Assembly: GCA_021777835.1 (NCBI GenBank)
Contig: JAJYDC010000003.1
Span: forward strand, 1 to 64,000
Origin: Bacteroidota bacterium
Lineage (GTDB): Bacteria; Bacteroidota; Ignavibacteria; Ignavibacteriales; Ignavibacteriaceae
DNA: 64,000 bases
Direction of reading: 5' to 3'
A program made the position numbers and the translations under genes. Below the pieces are notes generated by a model. It searched no databases. It was not told the origin of the DNA and saw only the letters and a list, made by a program, of their open reading frames with translations. Shown here piece after piece: positions 35,903 through 48,504 of the stretch. The first letter of the stretch is position 1, and each line of letters starts with the position of its first letter.

Positions 35903-36682
35903 TCTAGAACCTCTAAAATAATAATAATAAAAAACACCGGACTAATTCCGGATGAACAAAATTACGTATAAAAAAACCCATAACCTAATTATATTGACTT
36001 TTTCGAACCAAGCGCACATCAATGTAATAATGCAAAATTAAGAGCAAAAGATCTAAAAATATTTTTCTAAGATCATTGAAAATAATTAATTAGCAGCCAA
36101 TTCATTATCAATAAACTACTGAATATCCCTGTTCAATTAACCGCAAATCGTAAGAATATTGCATTCGATTCAACTAAATTTATATATTAAATTCAGTTAA
36201 ATATTAGTATTTAGACTTCAATATTGCGTTATATTTAAAACACGGCTATCTTTTTTCGAACAATACCTATCCAAAATTAGATTAAAACCAATTTCTGAAT
36301 ACGTCTTAAAAACGTTCTCTCTCAAATGTAAAACAAGTACTACCAGAGTTAAGGCCTTACCCAGAAATACTATAGAAAAGATAACATATAGTTTCCCACT
36401 TTTCCAAAATTACATTATTTTATTTATCATAATGAACATATAACAATTCCTACAAGAATTAGTAAGCCATTTCTAAGTCTGTGCAAATCTTTGGCGAAGT
36501 TATTGCCTTTAGGTTATAAAATAAAGAAGGGAACTCTACCGAATCGCGTCTCGATAATTCTTAAATTCTTCTAACCTGTTATACTATAATTTATTATTTA
36601 TTCAACCCATTCTATTTAAATTGCATTTCAGACGCCCAATATTTAATTTTGAAGTCCAATATATTATGAAGAAAAGGAATAA
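35903..36682. other. Long divergent intergenic region before secA
   Basis: These 780 bases separate the RRM gene (minus) from secA (plus). The RRM leader hairpin lies at the left. The rest is A+T-rich with no credible open frame, tRNA or conserved RNA motif that I can see. Both promoters must lie within. The length is unusual for this compact genome, so an unrecognised non-coding RNA is possible. Confidence 0.5.
35930..35951 (-). promoter_or_regulatory. Terminator-like hairpin in the leader of the RRM gene
   Basis: On the minus strand CCGGA, loop ATTAG and TCCGG form a 5-bp stem, followed by TG and a run of T, 28 bases upstream of the GTG start. This has the form of an intrinsic terminator between promoter and gene. 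It could attenuate transcription or end an upstream small RNA. Confidence 0.5.
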
Positions 36683-40094
<3,412 letters not shown>

Positions 40095-40139
40095 AATATT
40101 TTACCTTTTACTTATTTTTAATCTTTTATAGCTTCCCTT

Positions 40140-42656
40140 ATGCAATTAAATAAACATTCGCATTTTAAAAAAGTGCTTGTCTTCACTTTACCGATGTTCA
40201 TTTTCTTCGGATGCGGGGTATGGGAAAACTTTACCACATATTTCAATCTTTATTACGATACGGTTGATCTTTTTCAGCAGGCAGAAGATGCAATCAACCA
40301 ACAAAAGCGTGAATTATTTACGACCGATCCTCTTGTACTGCCTCCTAATGCAAATCAGCTATTAGTTAAAGTTGTTGAGAAATGTTCTCAGATACTTCAA
40401 TTCCATCCCCGGAGCAGTTATGTTGATGATGCTTTGCTAATGCTTGGCAAGTCATTCTATTATCAGTCAAATTTTGAAAAAGCCTCACGAGAACTGCAAG
40501 AGCTAATGACTAAACAACCTAACAGCGATCTAATTCTTGAAACCCGGCTATGGTTTGGTAAAACTCAAATGCACCTTGAAGATTATTCAAAAGGACTTGC
40601 AACTTTAAATGCAGTTAGAGAAGAAGCGACGAAGAAGGGTAGAGATAACATAAGCCGCGATGCATTTATAGAAGAAATTAAATATAGAATTACGGAGAAA
40701 GATTATCCTGGAGCAATTGATCTTCTTAAACAATTCCTAACAGTATCAAGTGATGGAGCAATAAATGCTGAAGTCATTTATGAAACGGGATTACTTAATC
40801 TAAAGTTGGGAGACTTCCAAAGCGCAATAAAATCATTTGAATTAGTAACGAAATATTCACCAACATTTAATATTCTTTATAATTCAGAAGTTAATCTTGG
40901 AAAGACATTACGTGAGTCCGGGGATAATAAAAAATCCTTAAGTGTTTTTGAAAAGATGATAGTTCAAGATAAATATGCTGATTCGCTTAGTTCAATTGAA
41001 TATCAAAGGGGGTTAACCCTAGTAAAGTTGGGAAGATTTGATGACGCGTTAGAACAATTTAAACTAGTGGATACTGCATACGTAAGAAGCCCCTATTCTG
41101 GCTTAGCAAGTCTGAATATAGCCAGTCTTTATGAGAATCATTATAAAAATCTTGACAGTGCAGAGACATATTACAACGGGGTAATTCTGTCATCGGCACC
41201 GCAGGAATACATTTTAATTGCACGTTCAAAAGCAAATTTATTTAGTAAGTATAGAAAAATTTCAGCTGAATTAGATCAAGACAATCGTCAATTAGTTTAC
41301 CTTAAGGACCCAGAAGCCTTTGTTAAGGATTCAATTGAATATTATTCTGACACATCCAACACAAATTATCTTTATCCTCAAAACAACTATCAACAAAACT
41401 TTGCCGGTGAGAGCAGATTACCTAATAGTTTGGACTCAAACAGAGTACCCGGTACAGACTCAACTTTTTTCAATAATGGAAGCCTTCGTGATACAACCAA
41501 ATCAAATTTTCCTAATGCTCAAAATCCAAATCAATTAAACAATCAATTTGGAAACGGAACAACCGGACAAAATCCTAGCCAAGTTAATAATCAAAATCCA
41601 AATCTAGCACCTGGGCAAAATCCAAATCCTATTAGTAATCAATTTACTAACCCTGCACAAGGTCAAAACCCAAATCCTTTGAATAATAGATTCATAAATC
41701 CAACAGCAGGACAAAATCCAAATCAGATCAATCAGAATAGAGTAAATCCTATAGGAGTGATCCACAAAAAGCCGCCCGTTCGCCCTACGGTTTCAGCAGA
41801 TACATTGAACAGTGAAATAGTAAGACTTGAATATGATAAAGGTAATTTACTTTTCTCGGAGTTTAATCTTCCTGATACCGCTTATTATTATTATAATGAT
41901 ATTTTGGTAAATCATCCGGAATCGATTTATGAGGGAAGAACAATATATGCTTTGGGTGCATATTATTTAACTAAGGGTGATTCAGTAAAAGCCGATAGTC
42001 TATTCAATATTGTTTATAAAAATTATAAAGACGAAAGCATTGTAAATGCAGCAGCTGATAAACTTCATAAGCCATTTATAGATTTTAATTCTGATCCTTT
42101 GAGAATCAAATATGCAGAGGGAGAAAAATATTTATACTCTGCGAAATATGATTCATCTATTAATAAATTTTATGATATTTATAAGGAATCACCAAATTCA
42201 CCAGTAGCTGCTAAAGCGCTATATGCGTCCGGTTGGATATTGGAAAACAAACTTAATCTTCTTGATTCTGCTGCGGCAATTTATGATACTTTAACTAAAA
42301 AATTTCCCGGATCTGTATATTCTACTGAAATATTGCCGGAATTGAACCTCTACAATCAAGAAAAAATAAAAATGGAGAATGCGTATAAAGACTCGATAAG
42401 GGTTTATGCAGCTAAAGGAGACAGCGCAAAGTTTAAGAGATTAAGTCTTCAGGAATTTGAAGATGCACAAAATTTAGCTCTCATTAATAAATCCGCCACC
42501 ATATCGGCATCAGCAATTGCAGGCGAAAGTAAAAACAAACGAGTCCAAACCCCTATGCTGCCAAACACCGGAAATAATGTACAACCGAATACCTCTGCAA
42601 ACCCGGATACTCTTATAAGAGTATTCAATAGGGGAATTTTGGGTAGATCTAAATAG
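40140..42656 (+). CDS. Large TPR lipoprotein, candidate type IX secretion protein SprE/PorW
   Basis: The 838-residue protein has a lipobox (FIFFGC, Cys25) then ENFTTYFNLYYDTVDLF, a pattern resembling the start of SprE/PorW, the T9SS lipoprotein with tetratricopeptide repeats. Two TPR blocks follow (about residues 75-390 and 555-770), for example DDALLMLGKSFYYQSNFEKA and GAINAEVIYETGLLNLKLGD. Between them lies an Asn/Gln/Pro-rich repeat linker. Because the window encodes a T9SS cargo (M1 peptidase), a T9SS role is plausible, but SprE identity is inference from architecture. A role in general envelope assembly is equally possible. It starts 45 bases after the PII gene. Confidence 0.6.
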   Translation: MQLNKHSHFKKVLVFTLPMFIFFGCGVWENFTTYFNLYYDTVDLFQQAEDAINQQKRELFTTDPLVLPPNANQLLVKVVEKCSQILQFHPRSSYVDDALLMLGKSFYYQSNFEKASRELQELMTKQPNSDLILETRLWFGKTQMHLEDYSKGLATLNAVREEATKKGRDNISRDAFIEEIKYRITEKDYPGAIDLLKQFLTVSSDGAINAEVIYETGLLNLKLGDFQSAIKSFELVTKYSPTFNILYNSEVNLGKTLRESGDNKKSLSVFEKMIVQDKYADSLSSIEYQRGLTLVKLGRFDDALEQFKLVDTAYVRSPYSGLASLNIASLYENHYKNLDSAETYYNGVILSSAPQEYILIARSKANLFSKYRKISAELDQDNRQLVYLKDPEAFVKDSIEYYSDTSNTNYLYPQNNYQQNFAGESRLPNSLDSNRVPGTDSTFFNNGSLRDTTKSNFPNAQNPNQLNNQFGNGTTGQNPSQVNNQNPNLAPGQNPNPISNQFTNPAQGQNPNPLNNRFINPTAGQNPNQINQNRVNPIGVIHKKPPVRPTVSADTLNSEIVRLEYDKGNLLFSEFNLPDTAYYYYNDILVNHPESIYEGRTIYALGAYYLTKGDSVKADSLFNIVYKNYKDESIVNAAADKLHKPFIDFNSDPLRIKYAEGEKYLYSAKYDSSINKFYDIYKESPNSPVAAKALYASGWILENKLNLLDSAAAIYDTLTKKFPGSVYSTEILPELNLYNQEKIKMENAYKDSIRVYAAKGDSAKFKRLSLQEFEDAQNLALINKSATISASAIAGESKNKRVQTPMLPNTGNNVQPNTSANPDTLIRVFNRGILGRSK
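41510..41755 (+). repeat. Imperfect repeats encoding an Asn/Gln/Pro-rich linker
   Basis: Within the TPR lipoprotein gene, units encoding variants of GQNPNPxNNxF recur about four times at roughly 60-bp spacing (for example GQNPNPISNQF, GQNPNPLNNRF). The repeat unit is divergent at the nucleotide level. It probably arose by slippage and encodes a flexible linker between the two TPR blocks. Confidence 0.75.
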
Positions 42657-42701
42657 AAATGATCTTAAAAATTAAAGTTGAATTTATCGGAGAGACTTAA
42701 T

Positions 42702-43454
42702 ATGCAATCTCTGCAAATTTCCGAAAATGAACTCGGCAGTCTATTTGAGCAAATGTTACCCGGGATTAGAAAGAGGAAATTCCAAAATTTCATTCTTTAT
42801 ATCTTTTTCCTTATTTATTTCAGCATTCCTTCTTTTCAAATACCTTTACTTGAATATACACATATTCGAATTACATCCTTGATGGAACAAAGAGCTTTAG
42901 AACATGACCTAATCTTTTATCCACATCAATCCTGGATAGACATAAATAAAGTAAACCCAAATCTTTTGCGCGCAATAATCTCAATGGAGGATGATGATTT
43001 TTTTCAACATAAAGGCGTTGACTGGAAGCAGCTAGATGACGCCTTGAAATTGAATAAAAGGAAAAAGCGAATTATTAGAGGGGGAAGTACCCTGACAATG
43101 CAGCTTGCTAAAAACCTTTATCTTACAACAGAAAGAAATATATGGCGTAAGGCGAAAGAACTTCTTATAACATTCAGAATGGAAAAGGAAATAAGCAAGC
43201 AAGCCATTCTACAAGATTATGTAAATGAAATCGAGTGGGGTGACGGCATTTTTGGTATTAAAGAAGCAGCACAAAAATATTTTGGCAAATCGCCGCAAAA
43301 ATTAACCGTAACTCAATGCGCAAGATTAGCAGGAGTAATTCCTTCTCCGCTTGAACATAAGCCGAATGTAAATTCGGCTTATGTCTTAAGGAGATCATCT
43401 ATAATTCTTGGCAGAATGAATAACGTAGTTCTGTTTCCTAAAGAAAATTTATGA
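42702..43454 (+). CDS. mtgA: Monofunctional peptidoglycan glycosyltransferase (GT51)
   Basis: MtgA polymerises lipid II into glycan strands at the outer face of the inner membrane. The 250-residue protein has one N-terminal transmembrane helix (about 28-46) and a GT51 domain: AIISMEDDDFFQHKGVDW with catalytic Glu96, RGGSTLTMQLAKNLYL, KAKELLITFRMEKEISKQ, and NEIEWGDGIFGIKEAAQKYF. No transpeptidase domain follows. The start at 42702 has GGAG 9 nt upstream; a TTG at 42678 is an alternative. Its stop overlaps the start of the AlbA_2 gene (ATGA). Confidence 0.93.
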   Translation: MQSLQISENELGSLFEQMLPGIRKRKFQNFILYIFFLIYFSIPSFQIPLLEYTHIRITSLMEQRALEHDLIFYPHQSWIDINKVNPNLLRAIISMEDDDFFQHKGVDWKQLDDALKLNKRKKRIIRGGSTLTMQLAKNLYLTTERNIWRKAKELLITFRMEKEISKQAILQDYVNEIEWGDGIFGIKEAAQKYFGKSPQKLTVTQCARLAGVIPSPLEHKPNVNSAYVLRRSSIILGRMNNVVLFPKENL

Positions 43455-44107
43455 AAAGAAGTGAGCTCAAGGAATTAATTGATGAAGGGGAAAATCTTCA
43501 ATGTGAATTCAAACGAAAATTTTCATCCCCTGAAAAAATTGCTCGCGAGATGATTGCTTTTGCGAATACAAAAGGGGGATATATTTTGTTCGGTGTTGAT
43601 GATGATAAAAAGATCGTTGGGGTTGAAAGTGAAAAGAGTGAAACTGATTTAATTATAGATACCGCAAAAAATTACTGTGAACCAGCGCTTGAGTTTAATA
43701 TAGAATACATGGATATGAATGATAAAGAAATTGTAATTGTCGAAGTTCCGGAGTCAGACAAGAAGCCACATAGGCTGCAAGATTATCTAAATGAATTAGA
43801 CATAAGTAAGGCAATAGTTCTTATCCGAGTTAACGATAAATCCATACAGGCTAGTAAAGAAATGGTGAGAATTATGAGAGCTCAAGCGGAAAAGCTTAAT
43901 CTTACAAAATATTCAATAGGCGATAGTGAAAGAAAAGTATTTGAATTTCTTGAATCGAAGGAGACCATTATGGTAAAAGAATTAAGTAAACTTCTTAATA
44001 TTTCCGAAAGAAGAGCTTCAAGGACATTGGTAAAATTAGTGCGGGCTAATCTACTTGCAATACATACAAAAGATAACGGAGAGGAATTTTTTACTTCTAT
44101 TAGATAA
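43451..44107 (+). CDS. AlbA_2/Schlafen-like domain protein with C-terminal winged helix
   Basis: The 218-residue protein begins with an AlbA_2 (Schlafen-type, putative DNA- or ATP-binding) domain: EGENLQCEFKRKF, then IAREMIAFANTKGGYILFGV, a well-conserved signature. The C-terminal region (about 155-218) is a winged helix, with KVFEFLESKETIMVKELSKL and NISERRASRTLVKLVRANLL. Such proteins are presumed transcription regulators, but the DNA target is unknown. The ATGA overlap with mtgA implies coupled translation. No signal or membrane segment is present. Confidence 0.8.
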   Translation: MKRSELKELIDEGENLQCEFKRKFSSPEKIAREMIAFANTKGGYILFGVDDDKKIVGVESEKSETDLIIDTAKNYCEPALEFNIEYMDMNDKEIVIVEVPESDKKPHRLQDYLNELDISKAIVLIRVNDKSIQASKEMVRIMRAQAEKLNLTKYSIGDSERKVFEFLESKETIMVKELSKLLNISERRASRTLVKLVRANLLAIHTKDNGEEFFTSIR

Positions 44108-44153
44108 AAACCGTGAAAAATTGAAGATCTTTAAGATTATCTATTAATAATAG

Positions 44154-44693
44154 CTAATGAATCGAATCAAAGATTTTTCTAAGCTCGAAGATTGAAATTC
44201 CATAGGCTACAGCTACATTTAGGGATTGTTTAATTCCATACTGTGGTATTTCTAATGAACAATCACAGATATTTATTAAATCCTGAGAAACCCCTGTTAT
44301 TTCATTTCCTATGATTAAGCACAGAGGGAAATCACTACTTGAGACTTCGTAATATTTTTTACTTTTGTTTGTAAGTTCGAGGGCACAAATTTTAACACCC
44401 TTTTCCTTAAGTGTCATTACGACTTCTTTAGGTTCCTTCACATATTCCCAAGAAACGCTATCGGTTGATCCAAGTGCCGTCTTTAGAATTTCCTTTTTAG
44501 GAGGATGGGGCGTATAGCCACATAGATAAAGTTTCTCGATCATAACGCCATCTGATGTCCTAAAAATAGAACCTACATTGTAGTTGCTTCTAATACTATC
44601 CAGGATTACATAAACAGGTAGCTTCTTAATATTAGATATGTTTTCAAGTGTACTTCTGTTTACTGCAATTTCATCGTGGGTCAGTTTCTTCAT
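44154..44693 (-). CDS. SpoU/TrmH-family RNA methyltransferase
   Basis: A 179-residue SPOUT-class 2'-O-methyltransferase that modifies rRNA or tRNA. The three knot motifs are present: NYNVGSIFRTSDG, CLIIGNEITGVS and EIPQYGIKQSLNVAVAYGI; Arg and Asn in motifs 1 and 3 are the catalytic and SAM-contact residues. The protein lacks the N-terminal RNA-binding extension of longer RlmB-type members. It lies 16 bp downstream of rlmN and converges on the AlbA_2 gene. The target nucleotide cannot be read from sequence. Confidence 0.92.
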   Translation of the reverse strand: MKKLTHDEIAVNRSTLENISNIKKLPVYVILDSIRSNYNVGSIFRTSDGVMIEKLYLCGYTPHPPKKEILKTALGSTDSVSWEYVKEPKEVVMTLKEKGVKICALELTNKSKKYYEVSSSDFPLCLIIGNEITGVSQDLINICDCSLEIPQYGIKQSLNVAVAYGISIFELRKIFDSIH

Positions 44694-44709
44694 GAAGAAA
44701 AAAAGAGGA

Positions 44710-45816
44710 TTAATAATTATACTTTATTGCAAGCTGTCCGCAGGCTGCAGCGATATCCTCGCCTTGAGTATTCCGAATCATAACGGTTATGTTTTTATCT
44801 CTAAGCTGCTGTACAAATTCATTTATTCTTTCTAGAGGTGTCGGTGTTAACTCAGCAGATAAACCAGAAGGATTCATGTGTTTTAAGGAATTAAAAGGAA
44901 TTACATTTATTTTGCATGGAAATTCTTTACAAAGTTTCCATAGAGCTTCGATATCTTCATCTCTATCATTAATACCATTTAGCATAATATATTCAAAAGT
45001 AATTCTTGTTCTAGTTTTCCTTGCGTAATATTTTACAGCGTCAATATTTTGCTTCAAAGGGTATTTATCATTTATAGGCATTATTTTAGATCGGATATCA
45101 TCAAAACAAGAATGAAGCGATAAAGCCAATTTAACATTTAAGTTTTTATCTGCGAGCTCTTTGATTTTTGGAGCAATGCCAGCTGTTGAAACAGTAATCT
45201 TTTTTTTGCTAATTCCAGTAGTAAGTTCCTGAGCAAAAATTTCCAATGCATTAACGGTTGCATTATAATTAAGTAGCGGTTCGCCCATTCCCATAAAAAC
45301 AATATTTGTAATATTATCCTTGCCGTGATCTTTTGCCGCAATAACGTATTGGTCATATATTTCTCCGGCAGTCAAGTTTATTTTATATCCCATTAAACCG
45401 GTTGCACAGAACTTGCAATCAAGAGGGCAGCCAACTTGAGTTGATAGGCATAAAGTAGTTCTGTCTTCTTCGGGTATTATAACAGATTCGATCTTATTTT
45501 TAGCTTTAGTCTCAAAAATGTACTTTTTCGTGCCGTTGATAGAAGAAATTTCTGACTCTACATATTCAAGAGTCATAATTTCACAATTATCTTTCAATTT
45601 TGTTCGAAGTACCTTTGGTAAGTTTGCCATTTCAAAAAAATCAGTAACAAGGTGATTGTACATCCAATTAAAGACCTGTTCGCCTCGGAACCTTGGTTCG
45701 CCTGATTTAGCAAAATATGCTTTCAGTTCATCCAAGGTTAGGCCTTTGAGAACAGTTTTTTCAGAGTTGGTGTTATTTGTCGACAGATTAGTATCCAAAG
45801 ATATTTGATTTTCCAT
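44710..45816 (-). CDS. rlmN: Dual-specificity 23S rRNA/tRNA adenine-C2 methyltransferase RlmN
   Basis: RlmN is a radical-SAM enzyme that methylates C2 of A2503 in 23S rRNA and A37 in some tRNAs. The 368-residue protein has the radical-SAM cluster cysteines in GCPLDCKFCATG (Cys130, Cys134, Cys137), the resolving Cys123 in TLCLSTQVG and the methyl-carrying cysteine 359 in EDIAAACGQLA. NIVFMGMGEPLLNY and AGIAPKIKEL match the family. The length is normal. An ATG start is followed by a short non-conserved N-terminal tail. It is divergent from the acyl-CoA dehydrogenase gene across a region with a TTGATATATATCAA palindrome. Confidence 0.96.
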   Translation of the reverse strand: MENQISLDTNLSTNNTNSEKTVLKGLTLDELKAYFAKSGEPRFRGEQVFNWMYNHLVTDFFEMANLPKVLRTKLKDNCEIMTLEYVESEISSINGTKKYIFETKAKNKIESVIIPEEDRTTLCLSTQVGCPLDCKFCATGLMGYKINLTAGEIYDQYVIAAKDHGKDNITNIVFMGMGEPLLNYNATVNALEIFAQELTTGISKKKITVSTAGIAPKIKELADKNLNVKLALSLHSCFDDIRSKIMPINDKYPLKQNIDAVKYYARKTRTRITFEYIMLNGINDRDEDIEALWKLCKEFPCKINVIPFNSLKHMNPSGLSAELTPTPLERINEFVQQLRDKNITVMIRNTQGEDIAAACGQLAIKYNY

Positions 45817-45866
45817 ATTACAAATATAAAAATTAAGTAGGTTTTAAAAAACTGAAAATTTCGTTT

Positions 45867-45912
45867 ATGACGTATATATCATCAAATTAAAATCACCGTT
45901 GATATATATCAA
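45867..45912. promoter_or_regulatory. FNR/CRP-type palindromes between rlmN and acyl-CoA dehydrogenase
   Basis: TTGATATATATCAA (45899-45912) is a perfect palindrome matching the TTGAT-N4-ATCAA consensus of FNR-like regulators. A second partly palindromic site, ATGACGTATATATCAT, lies at 45867-45882. They are 119 bp before the acyl-CoA dehydrogenase ATG and within 90 bp of the rlmN start. The consensus identity is known; binding here is inference. Confidence 0.5.
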
Positions 45913-46030
45913 ATATTGTTTTATCTTCACTGAAAAATTTCTTTCGTCTCTTCAATTTGGGATTACAAATCTGAAATTAGTTAGACGGACAACTTACCAA
46001 AAAGTAATATTAACTTAACACGAGGGAATC

Positions 46031-47176
46031 ATGAATTTCAATTTTTCAGATGATCAGTTAATGATCCAAGACACAGCAAGAGAATTTGCTGAAGCAGAAA
46101 TAGCGCCATCTTCAATTGACAGAGACATTAACGCAAAATTTCCATCAGATATAATAAAAAAATTAGGTGAACTGGGATTTTTGGGCATGATGGTTTCTCC
46201 GGAATACGGAGGTGCTGGATTGGATACAATAAGCTATGTCCTTGCGATGATAGAAATATCAAAGGTTGACGCTAGCGTTGGTGTAATAATGTCAGTAAAT
46301 AATTCTCTAGTGTGTCATGGACTAGAAGAATATGGTTCGGATTATATTAAGGAAAAATATTTAACACCATTGGCTAAGGGCGAAAAGCTAGGAGCATTTG
46401 CTTTGTCGGAACCTGAAGCAGGGAGTGACGCTACCAAACAAAAAACCATAGCTGATAAAGTGGATGAATATTATGTGCTTAATGGGATAAAAAATTGGAT
46501 TACAAACGGACATTCTGCTGATTATTTTGTTGTGATGGCGACTACCGATAAAGAGAAGGGACATCATGGTATATCGACATTACTTGTTGAAAATGGAACT
46601 TCGGGCTTTGGCCGAGGCAAGAAAGAAGACAAGCTTGGAATCAGAAGTTCAGATACTTCTTCGTTAACGTTTGAAGGTTGTAAAGTACCGGTAAAGAATT
46701 TAATTTGGGAAGAAGGAAAGGGATTTAATTTTGCGATGAATATTTTAAACGGAGGAAGAATAGGAATTGCATCTCAAGCAATAGGAATTGCTGTAGCTTC
46801 TTTTGAAGCTGCATTAAAATATTCTAAACAGAGAAAGGCTTTTGGAAGCCACATTTCTGATTTTCAAGCCATTCAATTTAAGTTAGCTGATATGGCTGTT
46901 AAAATTGAAGCTGCAAAAGCCTTAACATTAAGAGCAGCAGCATTAAAGGATGCAAAGAAAAAATATTTTAAAGAAGCGGCAATGGCAAAGCTATATTCTT
47001 CAAAAATTGCTGTAGAGTGTGCTCTTGACTCTGTTCAAATACATGGAGGATATGGTTATGTCCGAGAATATTTAGTAGAACGATATTTACGTGATTCAAA
47101 GATCACTGAAATTTATGAAGGTACATCTGAAATTCAGAAGATGGTTATTGCTCGCGCGTTGCTCGATGAAAAATAA
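46031..47176 (+). CDS. Acyl-CoA dehydrogenase (short-chain/butyryl type)
   Basis: This flavoenzyme catalyses alpha,beta-dehydrogenation of acyl-CoA in fatty-acid or amino-acid oxidation or in butyrate-type fermentation. The 381-residue protein has LGAFALSEPEAGSDAT and GIKNWITNGHSADYF of the FAD/substrate site, FGRGKKEDKLGIRSSDTSSL, and YEGTSEIQKMVIARALL with Glu363 as the predicted catalytic base in the position used by short-chain butyryl-CoA dehydrogenases. GAGGG lies 5 nt before ATG. An FNR/CRP-type palindrome 119 bp upstream suggests redox or metabolic control. It may be cotranscribed with the downstream yidD-like gene, two bases after its stop. Confidence 0.95.
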   Translation: MNFNFSDDQLMIQDTAREFAEAEIAPSSIDRDINAKFPSDIIKKLGELGFLGMMVSPEYGGAGLDTISYVLAMIEISKVDASVGVIMSVNNSLVCHGLEEYGSDYIKEKYLTPLAKGEKLGAFALSEPEAGSDATKQKTIADKVDEYYVLNGIKNWITNGHSADYFVVMATTDKEKGHHGISTLLVENGTSGFGRGKKEDKLGIRSSDTSSLTFEGCKVPVKNLIWEEGKGFNFAMNILNGGRIGIASQAIGIAVASFEAALKYSKQRKAFGSHISDFQAIQFKLADMAVKIEAAKALTLRAAALKDAKKKYFKEAAMAKLYSSKIAVECALDSVQIHGGYGYVREYLVERYLRDSKITEIYEGTSEIQKMVIARALLDEK

Positions 47177-47178
47177 TT

Positions 47179-47631
47179 ATGAAATTATTTCTTTGTTTTT
47201 TTATATTACTTTCGACTATAATTTTTGCACAAACAGATTGGCAAAAATGGGGGAAAGCTAACTATTCTTATGCTTTGAAGGATAATTTTAAGAAAAGAGA
47301 ATTAAGCTTTGATGCAAAGAACCCAGGAAGGTTTGTTTTGAAATCCTTGTTAGATTCTTACTGGTTTTTTATATCGGATGTTGATGGTGATAACTGCGCA
47401 TTTTCGCCAACATGTTCAAATTTTTTTCTTCAATCAGTAAGCAAAACAAACCTTGTCCAAGGGACGCTGATGTTCTTTGATCGTTTTACTCGCGATATGG
47501 ATTTTATTGCCAAAATAGATTTTTATCCACGTGTTCCGGACGGACATTTTTACGATCCGATTTCGCTCTATACTTTAAATAAAAATGAGATAAATTATAT
47601 TCCGCCTTCAGTTGTTGTAAATAATGAATGA
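47179..47631 (+). CDS. Exported YidD-like protein
   Basis: The 150-residue protein carries a YidD-like (DUF37) motif, NCAFSPTCSNFFLQSVSK (Cys73 and Cys79), with the CxFxPTCS pattern that defines the family. Classical YidD is a small cytoplasmic, membrane-associated factor that aids YidC-mediated insertion. This version has an N-terminal signal peptide (MKLFLCFFILLSTIIFA, then Q) and lacks the third conserved Cys of the RCHP segment (RFTRDMDF stands there). It would therefore act in the periplasm or outside, with an unknown role. It starts two bases after the acyl-CoA dehydrogenase and overlaps the next gene by 4 nt. Confidence 0.8.
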   Translation: MKLFLCFFILLSTIIFAQTDWQKWGKANYSYALKDNFKKRELSFDAKNPGRFVLKSLLDSYWFFISDVDGDNCAFSPTCSNFFLQSVSKTNLVQGTLMFFDRFTRDMDFIAKIDFYPRVPDGHFYDPISLYTLNKNEINYIPPSVVVNNE

Positions 47632-48497
47632 AAAAAACTATTTTTCTGATATTGTGTTATAGTTCTATACTTATCGCTCAATCTGTGGATAAACAAAAAG
47701 AAGTTAACTTATTTTCCCCGTCCAACATAAAAAAATTTGCCGATTATCTTTTCTGTTCGCATGATTATTTAAGAGCTGCACTAGAATATCAAAGGTATCT
47801 CTCGACAAATCATAACGACACGGTTAGTTATAAAATTGCTATTGCTAATTCAAAAATCGGAAATTATTCCAAAGCAGCAAAATTGTTTACATCCATTGAT
47901 CATAAGTCGCACTTTTTCTCTGATGCACAATTAGAATATTACAAAGCATTGTTTCAAGACGAGGATTATTTTGAGTTAAGAAATGATATCATCAATGCGG
48001 ATTCGTCTAATCAATTCTTACATTCTCCCCGGGCTAAAAAATTATTTTATTTTTCATATTTATTCACAAATGATAGCCTTCCCAGCGAAAATCAATTTTT
48101 ATCCCCATTTGATGGAACAGATTTTCAACGTGTAAAAGATTTTTATAATTGGAAGGAAGCTCCTCCATATAAAAGTTCTCTTGTTGCTGGAATACTTGCG
48201 GCTATTATTCCCGGATTGGGAAAATTCTATGTTAAGGAATATTCTGACGGCGTATTTGCTTTTTTAGCTACGGCTGCATTGGGATATCTGTCTTATACGG
48301 ACTTTAAAGCCGGGCACGATATACGCGGCTGGGTATTTGGTGGAGTAGCTGCCGGATTTTATGCGGGAAACATCTATGGCTCAATTGCAGCAGCGCAGAT
48401 TTATAATGTAAAAATTCAATTTGATTTCGTGAATAGTTTAAAAATTTTCCTCAATGCCCAAGACTTTTTCATACCTGAAATAAAATTTTGCAGATGA
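47628..48497 (+). CDS. Exported TPR protein with C-terminal membrane segments
   Basis: The 289-residue protein has a signal peptide (MKKTIFLILCYSSILIAQ), helical repeats typical of TPRs (HDYLRAALEYQRYLSTNHND, NSKIGNYSKAAKLFTSI), and a C-terminal hydrophobic domain with SLVAGILAAIIPGLGKFY, then GVFAFLATAALGYLSYTD and WVFGGVAAGFYAGNIYGS. The P-G-x-G-x-x-Y element recurs in the next gene, so the two are paralogous or share a domain. Its start overlaps the yidD-like stop (ATGA). Function is unknown; the genes are likely to form one functional unit. Confidence 0.7.
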   Translation: MKKTIFLILCYSSILIAQSVDKQKEVNLFSPSNIKKFADYLFCSHDYLRAALEYQRYLSTNHNDTVSYKIAIANSKIGNYSKAAKLFTSIDHKSHFFSDAQLEYYKALFQDEDYFELRNDIINADSSNQFLHSPRAKKLFYFSYLFTNDSLPSENQFLSPFDGTDFQRVKDFYNWKEAPPYKSSLVAGILAAIIPGLGKFYVKEYSDGVFAFLATAALGYLSYTDFKAGHDIRGWVFGGVAAGFYAGNIYGSIAAAQIYNVKIQFDFVNSLKIFLNAQDFFIPEIKFCR

Positions 48498-48504
48498 TAC
48501 TAAT

